From Pterobdella sp. o SKG-2022 (Eukaryota; Annelida; Clitellata; Hirudinida; Piscicolidae): a stretch of 64,000 bases of DNA. The translations under genes were made by a program, and so were the position numbers. Below, piece after piece: positions 55,691 to 64,000 of the stretch. The notes below the pieces were generated by a model that worked only from the letters and a program-made list of their open reading frames with translations, was not told the origin of the DNA and ran no database searches. Position 1 is the stretch's first letter. Every line of letters begins with the position of its first letter. The stretch spans positions 1,163,172 to 1,227,171 of the forward strand of contig OZ038323.1 of assembly GCA_964035795.1 (NCBI GenBank), read 5' to 3'.

Positions 55691-57540
55691 ATTTAACTCA
55701 ATTATTTTTTGAAATAAATATTATTATTAAATGTGACTCGTTCCATGTACCATCTACAACAAAAACTCATATACTACAATTACAAGCAATATCACTTTCA
55801 CCACATGCAATAACTATTTTAAGCAAAGATCCCAAATTTGCATTAACTCACAAATCTGTACCCTATATGGACATAATATCTTTGACTGAAAAAACCGCCA
55901 AAAACCTAGAACTCGCAGATCACCCACATAAAGGAGAGAAATTAAGACAAGATTTATCCAATATTCTACATAAAATTCTACAATAAATATAATAAAAATC
56001 GGAAAATATCCAACTTGACAGACAGAAAAAAGGGTCTAAAGTACCTAAAAGAAGGAAAGAATGGAAACCTAGCTATCACCTCGCAAGACAAGTGTATTGA
56101 TTTCGTTACTTTAACTTTTTGAAACATCATAAATTTACTTATAGAGAATATTCGACAATTTTTTTACGTCGATTTATGGAAGTATTTTAGTAAATTTATT
56201 GAGCAAAATATATAAATATAATTTTCGATAAGTTTAGCCTTATCATAAAACATTAGCTAAAAATTTCGTTACTTTGACTCCTACAATGCTTCAAAAAAAG
56301 GCTTGGAAGCCTTAAAAAAAATTGAATCTAAAACCAAAAAAAAAAAACTGAAAATAAAAATTACTTGAACTCAAAAAAAAACAATAAAATTGATGAAACA
56401 GACCACAAAAACATTTATCAATCAGGATCCACAACACCATATGCACACCCTCTCATAAAAGCCCACAAACCTGAAAAGAACTTTCCAGCAAGAAATATCA
56501 TCTCTTATAGAAACTGCCCTCAAGAAGCTCTAAGAAGGAGACTTCTTAGTCTCAATAATAACATCCGCCATAGAAACCCTCTACTGAAAAAATGAGCTAT
56601 AAAAAGAATGATGATGAGAGAAAAACCAAAATTTGCATGCCAAAACTCAAAAAACTTTCTTGAAAACATAAGAAATATCAAACTAAAATCTGATGGACAA
56701 CTGTCAAGTTTTGATGCTGAAGCACTTTATCCGTCCTTTTCCCCTCAAAGGATGTGTTCATATGATAGGGCAAAAAACACATAAATACAATTACCTTTTC
56801 TTGACGCACTTATAATAGAAGAAACCAACGGAACATTACAAACCACGGTTTATAGAAAACAATCTAACATGGGACTCACTATCAATCCGTCCTCCAAACA
56901 AGATCCGAAAACTTGGATAGGAGTGTTCAAAGAAGCTGTATGTCGTGCCCATAGACTTTGTTCTGATGAAAATCTTTCAAAAAACGAAATCAACTACATT
57001 ATAAACAACTTTGAAGACAATGGGTATAACAAAAAAGTACTTAAAAACATCACAAAAACGTACACACAAAAGAAACTAACGATGTCTAAAGAAGCAAATT
57101 AATAAATCGAAACATAAAAAAATAGACCAAAAAGGAATTCACAAATTAACATGCTCTTGTGATATGAATAAATCATATATTGGCCAAACAAGAAGGTGTA
57201 TAGGAACCCGAATGAAGCAGCACAGGTCTGACTTTGAATCAAAAAAGACTGACTCAGAAATATCGGGGATTAGCAAACATGCTCGCTATCGTACCCATGG
57301 AAAAAATAACTAAAAAACTGCTGAGATTTTACAAATTGAAAAAGAAAAAAACAAGTTTTCACTACAAAAAATCTCTTGGTGAGGAAGTCTTGAAATAAAA
57401 AAGCACAATTCTGTTTTCAATGGCTATAATGACCCACAACTCATAGTTAATACTAATGCCTGAGATCCAATATTAAAGGATTTGAAAAAAATTGAAAGTG
57501 ATAATGAACGAAGGGGAACATATGGATAAAGTTTTTTTGA
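55691..57540 (+). mobile_element. Penelope-like element, internally deleted
   Basis: Order on the plus strand: N-terminal LSPHAITILSKDPKFALTHK (about 55800), KGLKYLKEGKNGNLAITSQD (about 56035), polymerase start YAHPLIKAHKPEKNFPARNI (about 56440) and FLENIRNIKLKSDGQLSSFD with AEALYPSF (about 56660). It jumps to the polymerase end LPFLDALIIEETNGTLQTTV and YRKQSNMGLTINPSSKQDPK (about 56800-56900), then the connector and a GIY-YIG endonuclease: GIHKLTCSCDMNKSYIGQTR, RCIGTRMKQHRSDFESKK (about 57140-57240). The central polymerase with the YxDD motif is deleted, and about 163 bp are inserted near 56101-56278. The endonuclease is the best-preserved PLE endonuclease in the window (GIH in place of GIY). 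Confidence 0.88.
56101..56278. repeat. small insertion flanked by direct repeats in PLE
   Basis: TTTCGTTACTTTAAC (56101-56115) and TTTCGTTACTTTGAC (56264-56278) flank about 148 bp that interrupt the PLE frame. The inserted sequence carries a 36-bp segment (56222-56258) whose reverse complement occurs at 57716-57752. Possible non-autonomous transposon. Confidence 0.6.
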
Positions 57541-57882
57541 TAAAATTTGACATCGTTTAGAGAACTATTTTTCTTTGAAGTACTCTTGCACAATTGATTA
57601 TTTGAAATAATAGCTTTGAAATTAAAATAACTTCTGTTTTTTTGAAAAATTAACTAATTCTTAATTATAATCTTTGAATCACTATATAACCATAGTTACG
57701 ATTTAATTTTTTTTCGCTAACGTTTTATGATAAGGCTAAACTTATCGAAATTTAAAGCTTTTGATTCTCAGTAAATGTATTAAAAATTCCTCTTTGATGT
57801 TTTTCGTTACAAAAACACAATAAATTGAAAAAAAACTAAACTCACCGTAAATAAAATTACTTCAAATTTTACATATACTAAC
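57541..57882. other. non-coding stretch between PLE pieces
   Basis: AT-rich; holds the second arm (57716-57752) of the inverted repeat noted at 56222-56258. Confidence 0.55.
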
Positions 57883-58290
57883 ATGCGATTCTATAAGGAA
57901 AACTCAGATTTTATAGACCTCAGTTTGATGACGATAATAGCTGAAATTTCCATGAACTACACAATAGAAAAAGCTATGAAACTCGCAAAAAAGAAAAAAA
58001 TAAAAATACTACGAGCCCTGCAAGTATATATGGATGATACTTGTGGGATAATAAAACAAAATAAACGTAAAACAGAACATTTAGAACTTCTAGAATGCCT
58101 CAATCAAATTCATCCTTCGCTCACTCACACCAGAAATAGAAAAGAACGTTTTTAGACACCTTAATCATAAATTTTCCGGTTCACGCCTTTTTTTAGGTGC
58201 TAGTTCTGACAAAACTAGCTTAGATAGATACATCTATGACAGATTTAATGAATACGGAAACTTTTATTGTTAGAGGATTGTCAAATAGAT
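57883..58290 (+). mobile_element. Penelope-like element, reverse-transcriptase core fragment
   Basis: The plus-strand frame reads FYKENSDFIDLSLMTIIAEI and SMNYTIEKAM (motif B region), then LQVYMDDTCGIIKQNKRKTE (catalytic YMDD, about 58025) and LECLNQIHPSLTHTRNRK. This is exactly the section missing from the PLE immediately upstream, so the two may be parts of one element separated by the 57.5-57.9 kb spacer. Confidence 0.8.
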
Positions 58291-58299
58291 AGAAAAAAA

Positions 58300-59310
58300 T
58301 GTTCATTTAAAGGCATCAAACATTTTGAGAGATTTCTGCCTTTTGCATGAAACGAAGTGCTCCGAAATGATGACCTCAGCAAAAAACAACTACACTTTAA
58401 TCCTAATCAACAACGATAAATACTATGGTTTGGGAATATGCTACAACTCTAAAAAATATCACCTCACAGGTACGATAGAATATGGAAAGCAAATACGCTT
58501 TTACCAACTGACGTCCCTCAAAAAATTGATATAATAAATTTTTATGCCCTAACTAACATTCTGGTTTCATGCAAACCAAAAGAATTGGAAGAGTTTTATG
58601 GGAACTTGAAAAAGTGCATTAAGAACCTCAAGTGAAACATATGCTTTATTGGTGGAAACTTCAACAGAAAAATTTTGAATACAAAATGCACAACTCAAGA
58701 GAGCTACAATAATGGATGCCAAAATGAAAATGGTCTGGCCCTTAATGAGTTCATTTTAGAAAACAACCTCTATGCTGCTAACACCACAATCAAAAAACAG
58801 TTTGAACACAAAACTACCTGGTTGGGCCATTTGAAGGAGAAAACAGTTTATAATGTCATTGACTTAAATAATCTACCATAAGTTCAAAAAGTTCCTTAAA
58901 TACAGCAAAACATACAGAAAAACTCTGACTCAAAGTGATCAACACCTACTAATAGTCAAAATAACACAACCTAAACCATATCAATGCTGGACTGATCCCA
59001 TCAAAAGCTTGTTTCCTAAAAGACCATGCTTCCAAAGCACACAAAAAAATAAAGCTGCAAATACAATCAATGGAAAAAAGTGAAGCAGGATTCATTCTAG
59101 AGATACGAAAATCCATTTTAAAACTGCATCAAAAAACAAATAACAAACAGATATGAAAACAATGATCTCAAAACTTTGGCTAAAAAAAAAATTTCAGAAA
59201 CCAATTAGAAAACACCAATGAACTTGTGAAGGTCAGTTTCCTCAAAACACAGAGAAATAAAAGAAAAAAGCGCTTAGAACTATACAACACAGAAAACCTT
59301 CAGAAAATAG
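58300..59310 (+). mobile_element. LINE endonuclease half, split by a nested LINE
   Basis: Plus strand: FCLLHETKCSEM, INFYALTNILVSCKPKELEE, CFIGGNFNRKILN (the usual GDFN), KKQFEHKTTWLGHLKEKTVY with NVIDL, then the Lys-rich linker to about 59310. The same element resumes at about 61190 with its polymerase. Frames contain several stops. Confidence 0.75.
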
Positions 59311-61180
59311 AAGCGATGCTCGGTGGGTTTGACGTTTACTTCTGCCAATAGTCGTTAGCAGCGTCTTGCTCGTTGGCGGACTTGCGAATAATCAGTCTGT
59401 TAAAGCTTGGAAGGGTATCCATGCATAAAACATATGCCAAAAATATATGACAGAGCGAATAAGAAATACAACTAGAGGGGGTCCTTCTGACCTTCGACGA
59501 GCGATGAGGAGGGCGCACATGCAGTCCCGGACATGTGCTGCAGATATAAGCAAGAGCTCCACAGGGCTGCTTCAGACTGCGAAAAAAAATGCGAACAGAA
59601 GCAACTTTAGATTTGGGATCGTCAATGTTGGAACATTGAAAAAGAGATAATGAGGTAGCTAAAACTCTATCGTCGCCGTGTGAACATTGCCTGCTGTCAA
59701 GAGATAAGGCGAAAGGTTGAAGGTTCAAAATATATTGAAGAAAAATTAGAAAGATACAAAGCGTTTTGGACATCTGCTGACGATCGTGACTTTGGCGGCG
59801 TTGCTATACTGATGGAAAAGCAAAGAGAACAGTATGTATTTTCTATGAGATGGATATCTCAACGAATTATAGCCTTAAGAATGAGACAGGATGATTGTAT
59901 AGTTATCTTTTTTTCTGCCTATGCATCTCAAAGGGGCCTTGACAACGAAAGAAAAGATACATTTTATGATGATTTATACCAATTAATGAACACTATCAAT
60001 AATAACGAAATGATTTATATTGGTAGAGACTTTAACGAAAATTTTGGGACAACTGCTTCCTGGCACTCAAATACTCATAGAGGGCATGGTTATGGAGTGC
60101 CCAACAATGAAGCAATCCGCCTATTAAATTTTTGCGAATGTTACGGTCTTGTAATACGCATAACCTGGTTCACTAAGCGGTCAAAAAATTTGATAATATT
60201 TTTATCTGGAAGAAATAACTCGCAGGTTGATTTTATAATCACAAGACGCAGTCAGTTGAAAATGGTCACAAACACCAAATTAATCCGAAAAGAAAGTTTT
60301 ACACAGAACAGACTCCTGGTTAGTGACTTCAAAACAAGTCAGCACAACTAAACGAATGTAATAAAAATGTTTGCTATAAAGGTACAAAACAAACTACAAA
60401 AAATAGACTACATAAATGATAACCCAGAAAAAATGGTGTGCATTGAAAATATCACTGTTATCAACAGCTGAAAGCATGTTTGGTAAAACCAACGGCAAAC
60501 CTCCACTTCATAAAGGAGCTAGATGTTGGAATGATGGTGTTGCAAATGCAATAAAAATCAAAAAAAAAATCATTTAAAGCATGGAAAAATGGAGGTAATC
60601 ACCAATCCTATCTTAATGCCAAAAAATCGCAAAAATAAACATTTATGCAACAAAATTATCTCCACAAAGCCGAATGCAATTTTCCGTTTCATGACTGGGC
60701 AGCTCTGAGAGCTTGCAAATCAATTCTCTCATGCAAGCTTCTTCCAGGAAGACTACGTTGAAAAGTCAATACGTCATTCGTTCGAGGTACCATGAAGACG
60801 CAACCCGACGTTTTGCAAGTCAAGAATCACACATGCTGCGTAGAGTCACTGGACTATCCATAGAAAAAGCCCTAAAGGCTCTCTACCTCGAACCCTTTCC
60901 ACTACGACTCAGAAAGTCCGGACTTCGCTGGTATGAACACGTGGAGAGAATGGAACCATACCAGTGACCTAAGCTGGAACGAGATCTTAACGTTGAAAGT
61001 AAACGAGGTAAAGGAAGACCAAAGATGACCTGGCTGCAAACAAGTGATAAGGATATGAGAGAAACCGGCTTACGGAGAGTTTAAGCTCTTGAAAGGCAAG
61101 GCTGGAAACGAAGTCAATGCTCTGATTATCCAACCCCGCTAATCTGGGACACAAGGACTTTAAGCAAAAATCATCATCAT
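59311..61180 (+). mobile_element. LINE nested inside another LINE, polymerase deleted
   Basis: Endonuclease 59600-60350: FRFGIVNVGTLKKR, RVNIACCQEIRRKVEG-type start, FFSAYASQRGLDNERKDTFY, YIGRDFNENFGTT, SQVDFIITRRSQL, FTQNRLLVSDF. After a short linker it jumps to the C-terminus (60713-61150): HMLRRVTGLSIEKALKALYL, RKSGLRWYEHVERMEPYQ, KRGKGRPKMTWLQTSDKDMR. Its 3' end is GGACTTTAAGCAAAAATCAT + CATCATC, an ATC-type tail. The reverse-transcriptase core is absent (internal deletion). Same broad family as 27.1-30.1 kb. Confidence 0.82.
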
Positions 61181-61189
61181 CAAAACAAA

Positions 61190-62610
61190 ATTTACAAAAA
61201 AAAACCAACACATTCAAAAAAATCATACCATAACAAATAAGTATTTTCGAAGTAGAAAATGCCATCAAAAACCTCAAAACTAATTGAAGTCCAGGATATG
61301 ACAACACTTTCCCTGAAGAATTCAAATTCATTGGAAAAAACATGATGCAAACTCACAGTGGCATTGAATACAAAACTTCAAATCGAAAATTTTTCACAAC
61401 CAACTTTCAACCATGGCATCATTATTTCAATACCAAAAAAAGCCTTGTCAAAAGCCCTACCAACACATTATCCTCTTAAACACAACAAGAAAACTCTTAT
61501 CTCTAATATTACACTCAAGCAGTATATAGACCAACTAGATCAACAACCGACATCATATGGGCTCACAAAACAGCCATAAAAGAAAAAGTGAAGTCTGGAA
61601 GCAAGATGCGAATAACCAGCATTGACCTCATCGGCATTTGACACCATAAATAGGAAAAAACTAATAGAAATTCTTAATAACATTATCCCAACCTCAGAAC
61701 TTCAAATAATAAAATTACTTCTCACACACACAACCCCATCCATCCATTATAATAAGATCTCCAGCAAAAACTTCAACACAAATGTAGGATGTCCTCAAGG
61801 TGGTGCTCTAAGCCCAGTTCTGTTCACAGTGTATCTAGAGGCTTGTATGAAGGAAATACGTCTTACCTATCAAGCAAACATCTACGAGCTTATATATGCC
61901 GACGACATGAACTTCATCTCTATGGAGTCCATAAAGATCGATGAAATAAAAAAAATACTCCGCCGATGGGGCCTCAAACTAAACAAAAATAAAACTCAAG
62001 AGATACTGATATTTGAAGAAGACATAAGCTGGAGAAAGATGAAGCTTTTGAGAAGCTACATAGGCACATTGAAGGACATTAAAAGCAGTTATAGAAATTC
62101 TAGCTATGAACAATCTAAATCCCATATGGAAAAGCAACCTCAGTGATACAAAAAAATTAATATATGAATGCTGTTTTCTTAATATTCTTATATGGTTGCA
62201 GTGCTTGGGCTGACTCAAAAATCATTAGAAACAGCATAGACCCCATTCAAAGAAAAATGGTAAGTAGGTTGAAAAAGGTGCACTTGCCTGATATACTGAA
62301 AAATATAAAGTTTGATTTTATCAAACCTCCTTAGCACTTAGAAGTGAGACAGAGACGTCTAAGAATGCTAGGAAACATATGCCGCAATAACCCGCCAGCC
62401 AAATCCATTCTAAACATGCGCTTAAAAACATCAAACGCAAGAGATAGACCACCATTATCCTTCCTTAATACTCTAACAAATAATCTACGCCTTTTAAACT
62501 TAAAAATTAAAGAAATCGAAACTATTGGAAAAATCAAATACAAGAAGAGAATAAAAGACGTTACGTGTTTATTAGGAACTGTGATTATGTCTTCGAACGA
62601 AAATTAATAT
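61190..62610 (+). mobile_element. LINE reverse-transcriptase half (continuation of 58.3-59.3 kb)
   Basis: FEVENAIKNLKTN (about 61240), motif A SAFDTINRKKLIEILNNI (about 61630), motif B VGCPQGGALSPVLFTVYLEA (about 61790), catalytic LIYADDMNFISMESI (about 61890), LKLNKNKTQEILIF, and the C-terminus RQRRLRMLGNICRNNPPAKS, NARDRPPLSFLNTLTNNLRL (about 62350-62500). The catalytic YADD is intact in a 174-codon open frame; other parts are shifted. Confidence 0.88.
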
Positions 62611-62639
62611 ATATATAATCATAAAAGAAAATGGGTCAT

Positions 62640-63420
62640 TAAGTATGACAATTTATAGGAAACCTTCCAACACATGCCTGACTATTAACCCAAAATCGAA
62701 CCAAGTCCTAAAAACATGGACAGAGATTTTGAAAAAAGCCTTGAGCAGAGTCTACAAGCTTTGCTCTAATCTAGCCCTATTGGAAGAATTATCATATTTG
62801 AAGGTAAATTTTAAAGACAATGGTTTTAATGAACAAAAAAAAAGAAATGAAAATGAAAAATTACAAACCTAAACAAAACAACAAAAACATAACATGGGTC
62901 TATTTCCTATGTCAAACATCTCAATAACCTTCTAAAAAAAACTTCAACAATAACAATGTTAGTTTCCATACACCCGCAGGCCCCAAATTGGGAAAGGTAT
63001 TATTCCACAAAAAACACATTAATAAGCTACACAAACAAGGAGTTTATAAAATACATTACCACTGCAATACAGAAAAACATACATTGGGCAAAAACGAGCC
63101 GGCATAGCCACAAGGACGTCCCATCACAAAAAGGATGTGGATGCTAAAAAACAGGATCCGAACATGATGGGATTTCAAAACACGCCCGAAATAGTAGTAT
63201 TAGAGTTATAAAATGGAAGAAACCGACGATAAGAAAACTTTTTTCAAAAAAAAAAAAACAAAAACAAGTAACAAAAGACCCTGCTTATTAGGGGCAGCCC
63301 AGAAATTAAAAAGGAAAACTCAACAACACAAGAGTTGTGAGTGAAGGCTAATGCATGGGACCCATTATCAAAAAATTGTTAAAATAACCAAAAGAGGGAC
63401 AAAGAGAGCAATCTCTTGAC
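62640..63420 (+). mobile_element. Penelope-like element, 3' fragment
   Basis: Polymerase end TIYRKPSNTCLTINPKSNQV, LKTWTEILKKALSRVYKLCS, FKDNGFNEQ, then AGPKLGKVLFHKKHINKLHK, and a badly decayed GIY-YIG start GVYKIHYHCNTEKHTLGK (about 63035). An older copy than those at 26.5 and 57 kb. Confidence 0.8.
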
Positions 63421-64000
63421 AACATTGGAAAAATAATTATAAGAACTTCAAACTATTAACTTTACCAAAGAAATTATTTTCTTTGATCAGCTTTACTTAG
63501 TTATTTATGATTAACCTTCATTACGATAATTTTACATTAATCTCACAATAACTTTAATTTCTCTTAAAACCTTTTACCTGTTTCCATAGTAATATGAATA
63601 GAACTGTTTCTGATTTTTGAAATAATATACTAATGAATTATGACGAAGTTGAAGTTGTCGAAAATTTTAGTTTCTTTTTGAAAAATAAATGTATCTAAAA
63701 TCTTCCTCATTCTATGGGAAAAAAATTTCAAAAATGTTATAGAAAATCTCTCTGTGATGCAGAGTTAAAATAAAGATAAACACCACAAACATTCCCAATA
63801 ATAAAACAAAATGAAAAAGTTATAAGGAAAAGTTTTTCTTGAAAAAAAAACGTTAAAAAAAAATTTGAAAAACGCCTGGAAGACCAATCACACGATTGCA
63901 AAATCCAGATGATAAAAAAACTCTTCAAGCCATGAAAATCATGTATAGAAAAATTCCAGCTAAATTACTTTTTAATGGTCAAAAGAGTTAACAAACTCAT
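63421..64000. other. AT-rich non-coding stretch to window end
   Basis: No gene or mobile-element motif seen. It could be CCDC22 intron. Confidence 0.5.

Noticed and set aside
63737..63928. 63-codon minus-strand frame near the right edge
   Set aside because: Hydrophobic composition from AT-rich sequence; does not match CCDC22 and has no splice context.

Overview
This is an AT-rich, intron-bearing nuclear window, almost certainly from an invertebrate animal; I cannot name the species. Three things point there. The terminal exons of a CCDC22 orthologue can be read. There is a small family of secreted C-type lectin-like genes with spliceosomal introns. The transposon load is typical of animals: APE-type LINEs of several clades (RTE/BovB-like and CR1/L2-like), Penelope-like elements with GIY-YIG fragments, a Ty3/gypsy 3' end, a piggyBac relic and a tRNA-derived SINE family. 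There is no bacterial gene organisation, no rRNA, no credible tRNA gene and no CRISPR array.

Layout. 0-7 kb: scattered short exon-like blocks with good splice signals (left edge, about 1.0-1.2 kb, 4.2 kb, 5.9-6.5 kb), a degenerate CR1/L2 fragment and a 58-copy 18-bp minisatellite. 7.7-8.5 kb: a very long GATA microsatellite. 10.2-13.7 kb: a TA repeat, a CR1/L2 fragment holding a SINE, and the 3' flank of the first lectin gene, interrupted by a second SINE and a 5'-truncated RTE-like LINE. 13.98-14.55 kb (-): lectin gene 1. 15.5-22 kb: LINE copies and fragments. 23.9-24.1 kb: assembly gap. 24.4-25.0 kb (+): lectin gene 2, head-to-head with gene 1. 25-36 kb: PLE pieces, a near-complete LINE, a 22-bp minisatellite, a Ty3/gypsy 3' end and more LINEs. 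36.8-41.4 kb (+): lectin gene 3, whose intron has been filled with about 4 kb of retroelements and whose exon 2 carries one premature stop. 42-51 kb: CR1/L2 pieces in both orientations, other LINEs and a piggyBac relic. 52.6-54.9 kb (-): the 3'-terminal six exons of CCDC22. 55-63.4 kb: PLE and nested LINE insertions.

Working genes. Gene content is small. The two intact lectins encode 162-residue secreted CTLD proteins with QPD and WND calcium/sugar-site motifs. They share an almost identical 5' half (promoter, exon 1, intron, start of exon 2) and a strongly divergent 3' half that contains the ligand-binding loops. CCDC22 is a subunit of the COMMD/CCDC22/CCDC93 endosomal recycling complex. The other host exons are not recognised. 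Almost everything else is mobile-element debris, much of it nested, so the relative order of several insertions can be read.
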